Assembly: GCF_030867145.1 (NCBI RefSeq) | Contig: NC_134419.1 | Coordinates: forward strand, 7,591,501 to 7,655,500 | Direction: 5' to 3' | Length of the DNA: 64,000 bases | From: Opisthocomus hoazin | Lineage: Eukaryota > Chordata > Aves > Opisthocomiformes > Opisthocomidae | In this document: positions 1-11,600 of the stretch, in pieces | Layout: each line of letters opens with the position of its first letter | How positions within the stretch are numbered: the first letter of the stretch is position 1 | Notes under the pieces: model-generated | Databases searched by the model: none | What the model was told of the DNA's origin: nothing | Seen by the model: the letters and a program-made list of their open reading frames with translations, nothing else | Made by a program: the position numbers and the translations under genes

Positions 1-3000
1 TGTGATCTGTTTGACTTTAGCACAATGTATTGACTTTAGCACGATGTATTGACTTTAGCACTGTGTACGTGGGGGTTTTTTTTAAACCTTTACCTTTATT
101 TAGCCTCATTATTTCTGCTTTTACTAAAAGAGTGTATCTAGTAATCTCTTTTCTTCCTTCTGCCTGTGGATAGCCAGGAGTCTAACAGGTACAGCTGTGA
201 CTGTGCCCCTTCTCTTCTTGCCTGCCATTACCACTTACTCCTTCTAGACTGACAGTCATTAACATCTTCCTCAGTTTTTCTCCGTTGGCTGATTTTGAGT
301 ACTGGAACTTGGGAACAATAAAATGGAATTAAGAAAAAGGAAGTTTGGGCTCTGAAATAAAGGAAAGGTTTAACATTGGTGGCGGTGTAAGGCAGTAGAA
401 TACTATGTCAGGAGAAACAGCAGAGGATCTGTTGCTGAACATGCATGCTGGACCCAGCCTGGAGTAGCATGCTGTCAGAAGATCTTTGACTCTTAGAAAT
501 ACAGAGGGGCAGTTTCACCCCCATTTTCTCATCTGCCTGATAAAAGAAATGTGTATGTGCTAGCGGATGGTGGTGAAGCAGTTAAACAGTCACATTTAAA
601 TTGCCACTGGTCCTATCTAATGAGAAACATATGTAGTAAATTTCAGTTTTGGCTTTAAAAATAAAGTGGTGACGTATATTAAAATATTTTTTTACTGTTA
701 GAAATGCACAGAACTTGTAATATCAGAATACACAGGTTCGTAACAAGTTGAAATTGCAGATACATCTTCGTGTGTAGTTTGAAGTGTAAGTTCCATCAGT
801 GTGACCATGCTTCATGGTTAACCGAGGTGACTGATCGCAGACAAGGAGAACTTCTTTTTCAAAGGCAATTCAGACTTCTTCCTTGTAATGTTATGAGAGA
901 GAGTGGGATGTGGAAACAGCCATGTCTGTGAACAGACCCATGTGATTGCTAATACAGAGGTGCCTAAACTTTCAAGGTAATGATCAGATTTCTTGTTTCT
1001 TATCTGTGAGTGGATAGGGAAGAACAGCCCTCCGTTAGTTTGTGGCCAAAATGATAAAGGCTGGAAACACTTGAATTCAACAGTAGTTTTTTTCTGGAAA
1101 TAAATGGATGGCAAGATATACCACTTGATTTCTAGCCGACACCATCAGCTTTAGACAGACAGTTCATGTACTGCTTTTCACTGAAGTTGGCTGTAGGCAG
1201 TAAATACTGCAGAACTGGGGCAGCAGTGACCACTCTTAGTGATTTGTAAGAGCAGTAACACTGGATGGTTTGTGTTGCACTACAAAGCAGTTTGATTCTT
1301 CACCATGATGTTGGTCACAAATTAAAGAGCAGAGCTGTGTGAAGCCATCTATGTGACACATTTCAGTGAGTACTGAAGGCAGTGAAGACTGGTTTCCCAT
1401 GGAGGTGTCTTACGGTGATGAGCTGCCTTTTTTTTTTAAAAAAACTTCCTTAGACCAAAATAGAAAATAAAGGCAGGAGAGACACCTTGACTGAGGAACG
1501 TATTCTTTGGTGCCTAATAAGCTCTTACTAAGGTTTTATTGCGTTAGAGCATTTGTAGCATTCTCCTCCTATGTGGTTTCTCTGTCTATTAAAAGATGAG
1601 CTCACACTGGAGGCTTTTTCCTCAATAGCAAAATAATAAGGTATCTTATAGCTACATAACTGCCTATTGTCGCAGAACTAACTGGAAGTGGATGTATTTA
1701 AGACCTTGTTCCCATTGCTAAAGCAAACGGGGAAAACAGATTGTCAATATTAGTATGGTCTTAGCGACAAAGAAGTGGGGATACCCAGGCAAAGAACTGA
1801 AAGACGGAAGGTCTTATATTGAAGTGTTCTCAGAACAATCTGATTGGCAGTTTTTTCTTTGCCCGTGTAATGGGTTTTCTGTATTCTAGCTAAATTTCTC
1901 CTGTATAGGTATTCTCTTGAGGATTATTCCAAGGCAGTCAAAATGGAAACAGTCACAAGCATTTCTCACACTCTGTGTGGCAGTCGTATTTGACTTGGTC
2001 TTCTGTAACAAAACCCTGGTTAGTCTGTACATCACTGTGAAACATCAGAGATGTTGCTGTGGTTGGAGTCATCCTAAGCAAAGAGCGTATGTAGCTGTGT
2101 ACCCAGAGAGCAGGGGGTTACACTGCCAACTGAACCTCCTTTCACCAACGAGGGAATAAAATCCTCTGGGAGCAGTGGCAGTGTGAGCTGTTCTGACGAG
2201 TTGGATGGGAGCTGCCCGACGTCGGTGTGTCGTCGCCTTTTCCTTCCATGGCTGATGCTGAATCTCCGCCAGCCGCGGAGGGCCAGCAGGAGATGTGATT
2301 TCGTGGACCTTTCTCTCAGTAGCATAGCAACTGCCATCACTTCCCACTGCTTGGTCCCCTCGGCTTGGCTCCCTCAGCTGTGCTGGATCAGGAGCTGAAC
2401 CAACCTTAAAAACAGCCCTGCAAAACACAAAAAGTTGTAGGAGGATTTATTTTTAACTGGGATCTCTCTGTTCTCTGAACCAGCTCTCCACGGGGTCCTC
2501 AGGACTGGCATAACTAGGGAGCGCTTGGAGCAGGGGTGGGACAACGAGCGAGGAAGAGGAAGAGAGGCGAGGAGAGATGGGATAGAGGTCTGCTGGTTCC
2601 TGGCTTCAGGATTCAAGCACAAATTCAGGGGCAGCCTCATGAACGCTTTCAGCCCAAACACTGGTGCAGTACAGCTTCAGCGATGATCTGCAATCAGAGG
2701 AGTAGTCAGTAATGAGTACTAGAGTTCTTTCAGTTTCACTTTATTGACCAGAGGAGGGGAAAGGGAAAACTCAAATCTAAGCAAGGGGATGGGAATTTCT
2801 TTGAAATTTTTGTGCTCCGACGCTGCCTCTAATGACTGAAGGAGGTGACCTGCAGCATCTGCAGCGCAGCACAGTGGCACGCGCAGGCCAGCGAGTGTTG
2901 TGCTTCTATGACAACAGCCCCGCGTTCTGTGCAAGTATCATTTGATCTTATTCTCTGCATTGTGCTTCGAACAAAGCTGCTCTAGCTGGCCGCATTCTGT

Positions 3001-5442
3001 AATTGCTTTTTTAACTGAGATCTGAAAGTTGCATTTGTAGCCAGGTACGCTTTTGATTGTAGCAATCTAGGGGGGTTAATGGAAGCAGCAGTGTTTCATT
3101 TAAAAGATCAGCTTGGAGTGCACGGATGGATTCTGCGAAGGCAGAGGTAGGAAGAAGATATCGATTCCTGTATGATTAGTGGAATACTTATTTGTTAAAG
3201 GTCTGCCTCTGAATCTTTAAATGACCAGGCTTCAAGTGATAAGGACGTCTCGCTGTTTTCAAGCCTCTGTGAGTGGAATGGAGAAGTAGAGATTTTTAGG
3301 GTTTATTTTTCTTCTTTAGTAAGTGCACGTGTGTTCTCAGTGGCATTTGTGGAAGTTATGTATGTGTATGAAGAAGAGATATTACTCAAATAGAGAACTT
3401 CTTGCTGTCTTCCAGCTTGGTGATGGTACAGATCAACTAATCATCTGGATTCAAAATTTTTGCAGCTGATAATTTCTAACATTTGAACTGAGGCAGTGAG
3501 TGCATTGGTCTGAGCGTGTGTGTGTAAGTCAGCTGGATGTTGAACTCCTCATTTAAGAAATTCCTGGTAAGAACCACAAGGCATGAGTAGAAGAGCCCTT
3601 TTCTGATACACTAGTGAGAAGAAAATTTGTACTTGGGTTTTCTGGAGTGCTTGCAAAGGACTGTAGTCCTACTGAATAGCAGCTGAAGTTCAGAGCAGTG
3701 TGTATCGTGTATCAGAATCATGTTTTATCCTACAGAGTATCACTTGTGGGAAGATTTTGCAGCACTCAGTGCAGCTGTTGGCTATTGAGCTATGGCTAAA
3801 GTTCTTCAGAAACAGTCCTTGTTAATGCAATCTGTAAGCAAAATGTCTGCTGCCTTTTCTCTGTGAGAAAGTCGCGTGTGTTTAGATGGAGATAAACTGT
3901 TGTGCATATTTTACTGAAGTTTAACTTGGATTGGTTTTGTTTCCCCTGTGTGGGGAATTTAACTTAAATTTCATCCTGAGTTTAAATTGCCTTTGGACAG
4001 ACTTTTGGTTTATAGCTGTGTAACTACAGTGAGTTTTGAACTATTTGGTTTGTTTTTTTCAGTGGGTGAAGTCCCATGTGCAGATGAGACTTGCTAAGAA
4101 AGAAAGTATTTGGGCCCATCGTGAGAGTAGACATTGGTGGGAGTTTTGTTCCCAAAGATGGCTACAAATCTGAGTTGAGGGGTAAAGTAACATTTCTTTG
4201 CATGCCAGGGGAAGAAGAGACTTTGGTCTCAACTCAGTGCTTTCTGACGCTGCACACAAGTAGCACGCGTCTTAGTTTGGTGGACGAGTAGCTGCTAATC
4301 AAACCTATGCTGTTGTTGCCGCAGTTTGCACAGCCCCCTGACTGGTTATAAGGAGCTGAGACCTTTTCTTGTTTGACGTGAGGTAGATTTTGAAACAGCA
4401 TTACAGATGAAGAGTGTGGTGTATCTATTAAAAGGTAGTTTCCTTTTTCTGCTCTCTGTAGTAATTTGGTCTGTGTAGTTGTCTTCTGCTCTGTACAAAC
4501 AGAGACAAAAAGGCAGGGGGTTGCCTTCTCCCACGGAGTGTCTGAGCTGCCTAAGTTGAAGTAGCCAGGGCTGCTCAAGTGAGTTCCACCCATCTCAAGA
4601 TTTCAGACACTGCAGTTGTTTTTCAGTGTCTGAATCCAGTTCAGGGTCACAAGAGAAGGAGCGATCTCTGAGGCTGCATCTTCCCCCCTCCCCACCCCAC
4701 TAATGTCCCCAATGCTCACCTCCCCCATAATCAAAAGGCATAATTTATCTGTTCCAAATGCCGCCTGCAGCCCCACCGAGCCCTCATGTTTTATGCAGGT
4801 GCTGTTTATTTTAATTGCAGTCTTGAGAGCAGATAGGTGTTGGATGGATTCAAGGTTTTCAGCTGAAATTCCTGGTGTTTCATCTGCTCCCATTGCTTTT
4901 TTTTTTTCGTTCTGTAAATATTGAGGACAGAACTTTTCTAAAGATAAAATGGTGGTGGTGCATGTGCTAGAAATGCATATTTTCCCTAGTAGTTGTAAAA
5001 GGAATTAGCTAGGTTTACCTGCCTTGGAGGCTGCTTAATGAATTGCATAGTTGGATGCACTGTCAAATATTTTAGTTCTTCGTCGCAGTACTCCAGTTTA
5101 TTGGAGGAACAGAAGTGGCACCCTGCCACAGCAGTCAAGAATGCTGTTTCCCCACTAGTATTTGAACAATCTGCAATAGCCATCTGTTATTCTTTTAAAC
5201 ACAAAGTGGTGCAACAGCTGTATTTCTTGAGTTTGGAAATCTTACCAGTACAAGTGGGTAATAGAAATTTAAAGCTAGGATTTGAAAGAAGGTCTCAAGC
5301 TGTTATCTTTATTCAGCAGATATAGCGGTTATGATATTAGGAAGAAGAGAGATAAGCTAAACATATGGTACACAGTTATGGGAAAAAAAAATGCTGAACT
5401 GCTCTTAAATCTGTTCTTTTTCAATGTTTGTCATTTTCTTAG
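1..5442 (+). other. RAB3B: RAB3B intron 1 (3' part) or 5' flank, non-coding
   Basis: This stretch lies upstream of the first coding exon of RAB3B. It ends in an acceptor (pyrimidine-rich ...TTTTCTTAG at about 5432-5442) that abuts the ATG directly, so it is read as the 3' part of intron 1. Open frames here are short, overlap on both strands and resemble no protein I know. GC-richer patches near 2190-2340 and 2860-2930 hold some CpG, but neither forms a convincing island or a clear untranslated first exon. A 19-bp tandem repeat sits at the left edge. A C-rich tract at 4683-4710 could form a weak minus-strand quadruplex. Confidence 0.7.
11..67. repeat. 19-bp tandem repeat, three copies
   Basis: Three head-to-tail 19-bp units occur at 11-29, 30-48 and 49-67. 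Each begins TTGACTTTAGCAC and ends ATGTA or GTGTA, with only one or two differences between units. Sequence left of position 11 is not visible beyond ten bases, so the array could extend outside the window. Confidence 0.9.
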
Positions 5443-5670
5443 ATGGCTTCAGTAACAGATGCCAGATACAGGCAGAAAGATACTTCAGATCAAAATTTTG
5501 ATTACATGTTCAAACTCCTGATCATTGGCAACAGCAGCGTGGGCAAAACATCCTTCCTCTTCAGATACGCTGATGACACTTTCACACCAGCCTTCGTTAG
5601 CACAGTAGGAATTGACTTCAAAGTGAAAACAGTTTATAGGAATGACAAGCGGGTGAAACTGCAGATTTGG
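5443..5670 (+). CDS. RAB3B: RAB3B coding exon 1 (residues 1-76)
   Basis: The exon opens at the ATG directly after the acceptor AG (5441-5442) and ends in phase 0 before donor GTAAGT at 5671. It encodes [13 protein letters not shown], the Rab3 signature DQNFDYMFK, the P-loop GNSSVGKT with Lys35 and Thr36 for nucleotide and magnesium binding, switch I with STVGIDF, and ends VKLQIW. The 5' UTR exon is not in view. The N-terminal ARYRQKD resembles RAB3A and RAB3C more than the mammalian RAB3B N-terminus as I remember it; the rest fits RAB3B. Confidence 0.96.
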
Positions 5671-8600
5671 GTAAGTGCCAGTGTTTTCAAAAATGCTTTA
5701 TATTAATCCCAACAAAGATACGATGGTAAAAAGTAGCTTGTTTGGAAGATGATTTTTGAATTAATGTAGATTTTGATTGTTGCTAAGTTTTGTGTGGCTG
5801 TATCATTTGTATCCCTGCGGTATAGCTGAGTGAGTTCTCTTTGTGTTGCTGTCTCACTCAACTGGTGGGACTCCTGATACGGTCTTAATCAGCTGCTCTA
5901 TCTTCTCAGGAGTCGGTGTACTATTAAACTGCAACAAACCCAAAGCAGGTCTGGAGCCCTTTGGTAGCACTTTTTGAGCGAGCACTAGTAGGTGAAGAAA
6001 TTCAATGAACACTTAATGAGTGAACTCTAGGCATAGTTTCTACTGTCAGCTTACGTCCTCCAAGAAAGGTACTTGCATCTCCCTGCAACTCACGTGCCTG
6101 GTCGGCAGCGCCAAGCCAGCTCGCTTTATCCATCCAGGATTCCTCAGGGGGAGGGTAGAGGTATGCTTCAAACCACCTCTGCTGGCTTGACTTCTGAGTA
6201 GATCAAATGGGAAGAGAACTTGTGCAGGTAAGCTGGAGGCTTCCTCTGCTCCAACACCCAGTCATGGGACCTTTTCAGCCTTTTTGAATTGCAGCATCCT
6301 AGCCCCGTTTAAAAAAAAAAAAAAAAGTTCCTGAGCTGCAAGCAGTTGTGTCAGTAGCTCATGATGTTCTTTTTTATGAAAAGCAAGTGTTTTCTTTTAT
6401 TCTACTTGCTGACAAATGACTTAAAGCCTAAAGTGTGAATGCAATTTATCCTGATGATGCTTAAACTCTTCTGTGTCCCAATGAATTATTGAGTGGGTTT
6501 AAAAAACCTAGGCTCAGATTGCTGTGTGTTAAAGTACCATGGGGCTCCAGCTGGAATTCCAGTTTGCAAGATTCTTCTCTTCTGCTTTGCATGAAAAGAA
6601 AAAATCTCAAGCAGAAGATAGGAGCTAATATTCTCTTAAAGAATTTCAGAGGAGTTAGCTCACTAACTCAAAGTAGCTGTCTACGTAGTGGTTTCTCCCA
6701 CAAGTTAAGCTTAAAGTTCAGGCTTGAAAAGTTAAAACTGTATAGTGTTTCTACCCAAACCCTGCCCTGGCTACGAGCGTAGTCTTCTAATTGATCTATA
6801 CACACTTGATTTATTATGAATCTGTAATTATTGTATTTAAATGTGATATTATAATCACACTGTGATGATTGTGAATAGTCACAGTAAAATAGAATCTAAA
6901 ATGAGGAACTTTTTTTTTAACTGCAACAATATCATTCATTATATTTCTGTGTTGCCAGGTACAAGGTACAACACATTATTTAATGAAAGATCCTCTTCAT
7001 GTTGCAAAATCCTGGCATTGAAATGAATGTAGATAACCTGGCATGAAACTGTTTAATTTAATTTAGCGTTTGTGTAATAAGAGTGTTGGGACTTAAGGCC
7101 CCATGAGCAACTAAAGATGTCCATCTGGTTTGTCTGAATCTCCGAACATGAAATTCACTAATAAGTTGTGTAAAAGCAAGACAGAAAGCGCTATGAAATA
7201 CTTGATTTTGTGCAAAGATACTGGGTTTAAAATGAATTAAGCAATAAGTTTAGTTAAACCTATTTGGAGGCTTTGGGGGAAAAAGGCTTTAATAACCTTA
7301 AACTTCCTATGAAAAGAGATGTCGGGTGGATTCCTCAGAGGGTGTTATCCGTAGGACCTGTAACTCTGGAGTTACCAACAACACTGTTGATTTAAAATTT
7401 GTTTTCAATAAAAGATTCGTGCAAGTGTTTGAAAGTTTCCAGTGTGACTTGTGCTCTTTTCTTCTCTCTTTCTGTGCTCCTTGCGTGGATCCCTGATGCG
7501 AGTCATGATTTAAGGACCCTAACAAAAGCATTAAGTGTGTACCTCTGTAAAAAACACAGTATTTGAACCTGTTTATGTCCTGCCTGTCCTGAGACTAAAC
7601 TTGTAATTTCAATGTATTCTTCAGGGGATGTGTAGCAGTAGTGGGGGCCATTAGTATACCAAAACTGTGTGTTCCTATGTGTAGGGAGGGTTTTCTTACC
7701 AACCCATCTACCAATTACTTTTTTAAATGATTTACAGCTACTATTGAGTTTCTGTGAGTGTGGGACCCTGTAGCTCCATTGAACACTTTGCTTTGACTTG
7801 CAACTTTCCAGTAATGTTGACATTTTTTAAAATTATACTCCCCCTAAGCTTGATGTTAAGTCTGACCTGAATCAGGTGTATTGTGAAACTAAGTGAAGGA
7901 GGAGAAAGTACAAGTGTTTAAGTTAACCACTTCTGTAGAAGCAGTGATTATATTGGTTCCATGTATAATATGCATAACACAAAAGGCACTAGAGGCAACT
8001 GGAAAAAAAAAATTCGTGTGATGCAACTAACACCAATTGAGCAAATGTTTTTAAAGCAATGCTAAGATAGCTTAGCCTTTTATTGAAAGAAAAGGGGGGA
8101 GATGTTTGGGTTGATGTAGCTTGCGAGTTAGCATGACTAGGCCACTTAAGCAAAACAGTTCGCATAACTGAACAGGCCGCTGGAAAGGGCAGCTAAGAAT
8201 AACGATTGAGAAAGTTCTGATAGTGCACATGATGTGGGTTAGCAAAAACAAGATGTGTTCAAGGACATGGAGGCGGTCTGTTGCTATTAGCGCTAGTGCA
8301 TAGTTACCAATCATAAGGGAATATGGGGTGCGTGAGCAGCGCGTGATTGAAGTCTGTAGCCTATCCGAATAAGCGTGATCGTGTGTACAGATATGGAAAA
8401 ATGTATATAACCACGCAAGCGGAGCAATAAAGGGAACTGACTGTGCATTGCATCAATGTGTGAGAGTCATTCCTGTCCCTACACGGATGCTGAAACTTGG
8501 CACACTTCAAAAGTCTTTATAAAACCCAGAGAGGAACACTTCTAGGAACCTCTAATATTCTCTGCTCCACAGAGCCAGGTCTCTTTCAGTTCATGGGTGC

Positions 8601-11600
8601 TTGTGCAGCTCTGAAGTGTGTGCAGCTGTGGCAGACTGGAGGTCTGCCACAAGGGCTCTGCACAAATAACCTTGTTTTGTGTCCTACAAATCTCAAGCCA
8701 GGGGGAGGCTGTGCTGTGCTGTGATCCAGACTGATCAGTGATCAGTGGGGCTTTCTGCATTGACTTTTCCTTGTGCTGAACAGAAGAGCAGAATATTTGG
8801 GTGTAGGACCCCAGCTACAAAACGCTCCTTGGGTTTTCTTAAAGTTAAGAAAAATTCACACAGCTTGAAGTGCCAAGCAGCTGCACATAAAGACTAACAG
8901 CGTGCCACTGTGTCAGTAAATGTCTTTCTGGCCAGTCTCGTGGTTAGTGTCTCCAGTAGAAATTGGTAAGCATTTTTAAGGTAGAGAACTAGCTTTTGTG
9001 TTTGTGCTGAGTTTGAGAAACTCCCTATTTTGTGAACCAGGATTTGACAAACTGTGAAATGGTATGATCAAAAAAGTGTGCTGCTCTGTTTAATTTTGAT
9101 GTCATTAGTGGGCCTCTTGCTTTGTTGACATGAACACCTCGATCACCCAAACTGATATTTTAAGAAGTCCTCTCAGTTGTGCTAGTAATCGAGCAGTCTG
9201 GGAAATGATCTGCTTTGAAAAGCCTTGAAAGGGGTATCTCTTGAGTTTGAGAGGAAAGAGAAATAGCAAAGACATTCATCATGTTTTTAAGGTAGAATGA
9301 TAGCTCTGCTGGTAGAGAACAAAACAGTAAAATGGTCCGGAGAGGGGTTGTGTGAAATAATGTCTTGTAAGTTGTTGGCTTTTTTTCTTTAAAGAACTCC
9401 AAGATCAGTTGACTGTGTTTTAATTTCAAGTCTTTTCTGTCTTGTTTAGGAATGATGGCTTTATGTAAGTAGAATAAATGACCTTTACTAAGAAAGTTAA
9501 TTTTGTAGTTGGATGAGGTGTTGTAATTTAAGCATTTCTAATTTAAAACATTACTTACATAAATATTTTCATATATTATGTAGATATTCGAATATCTACA
9601 TAAATATAATTCTTGGATTAGAATTTTTTTATGCCACCACCATCTGTAATAATACTTTCATACAGAGCATCTCCCTTATATTTGTAAGGACCCAGTTTGT
9701 AATATCTCTCTGCATTTGTGGTGTATATGTGGATTATTTCTTTCTTGACCCAACAGTTGTGTATTCCTGGAGTTACTAATTACTGATTACTGAAGGAAAG
9801 CTATTATATTTTCAGCTAGGTAGATGTTTTATACTATAAATAAATCTCAAAGGTAACATTATTATGTTCTTAGCAAATGCATACAGTTAATACTCAACGC
9901 AGCATTCGGGTTGCCTAGCAGCTAGACAAGGCCACTTTGTCCAGATCCGGTTGGAAGCAGGGTGAACAAATAAAAGTGATTTGGGCTTTAGGCGAGAGCA
10001 ATGTGAGATTTCTTTTTTTTTCCTTCTGTGTGTTTGTGTGTCTATTGGTGGTAAGTAATAATGCTCGTAAGTAATAATAACAGCAGAACTCTTGAGCAAT
10101 GCAGCACTGAGGTTAGCTGCTGGGGAGCAAACTCTGGTGCTTCGTGCTGGCCCCGTCTAGGTTAATTCCATGAGCTCTCTGGGTCGTAATGCAAATCTGC
10201 AGATGGAAAATCATTGGCAGTGTTTAGCCCAAAACACTTGCACACCACAACACTTGACACACTACACAAGATTTGCTTTCTGTGAAGAATTTCGTTACAA
10301 TTATGTTATACTTTTGTACAGCACCCTACACAGTGGAGTCTCATTTTTGTTGCACGTACTACACATAACACAAACATATATGTGATTAATAATAAACATA
10401 ACTAAACATAGGGTTTGGCAGCTGATGTTATGGCTGAAAGTACTTTCAACCCGCTTTTTTAAAGGCAAATTGAGGTTAAATTTAGCTTGAGGTTAAAAGG
10501 CAGAAAGGATGTGATGTTCAGGTGAAGACAGCATATTTAGACTGCAGTATGATTTTTCTTTTAAGGTGCTGCTTATCAGATTTAAACTGCTAGGATGAGT
10601 ACAGCTTTTTCTTTCCCATTAACAAAAATGTTTCCATGGCTTAACTGCTGAAACCCGTAGGGGTCTGAGATCAGCTGCAGTGGATGTCTGAAATGTGTTA
10701 CAGCTTTCAGGCACAGCCGGGAAGAAGGTGCAAAGCAACATTGCTCTGTTTTTGTCGGAAGGAACTTTACACACAGAAATATGACAACTGCTAATTATGC
10801 CGAGTGGCAGTTACCATTACAAAACAAAGAAAGTGTAAACCAAAATAAACCCCAAGCTGTGTAGCTGTCCAGAAGGCAAATATTCAGTGTTTTTAAAAGC
10901 TCTTTGTATCAGTTGTTGCCTGGATGACAGGATGTTTCCGTGCAGCTCGCCTCATAGGGAAGGGATTCGAAGAAGTAACACTGGTAATGAAGTTCATTTT
11001 TTTCATTTAAAGGAGGTAAAATTAGAACACTGTCATACTTGATTGTAAATTTTAATGCCAATTGCACACTTAACCAAAAGCTAATTATGCATTTCAGATG
11101 AGAGAATCATCGATTCCCCTGGCATCTCATTCCCATCATGTTTTCGCTAAGTTCCTTATAAGCACTGACTTTAAACTTGAACGCTTGCACAAAACTTGTT
11201 TCTAAAAAAGGAGATAATAAGAGTTCTGTAATTTAGTATAGAGATGCAATAGCGAGGGATGTCTCTAAAGATCTGGTGGGCCTGATTCTGCTCAGTAGAT
11301 TCACAGCTGTTGTGAAATCCTTTGATTTGCTGTTTAGACAAAGAACTGAAACAAAGTCATGATAGTAAAAAGAACAGATTGATCCTTGTAAAAGAGGCAA
11401 GGATTACATCTTATTTGCAGCATTGAGGACTTACTGAGTCCCAGGAATGAAAATCATTGGAGATGAGTGGATGTAAAGCACCACTACTGATGTTAAAACG
11501 CAATGCAGAATATTTGACTGGAGAAGAGATACTGTAAGAGTGTCTGTAATTCAATTCCCAGGTCTTGGTTATATCTCGAATAATAATACTCCTTCTTTGG

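Noticed and set aside
2183..2398. CpG-containing patch as RAB3B exon 1 or promoter
   Set aside because: CpG density is modest, no convincing donor or promoter layout was found, and the adjoining frames are non-homologous on both strands.
6844..6886. Short inverted repeats (GTGAT...ATCAC and ACTGTGA...TCACAGT)
   Set aside because: Arms of only five to seven bases in AT-rich DNA are common by chance.
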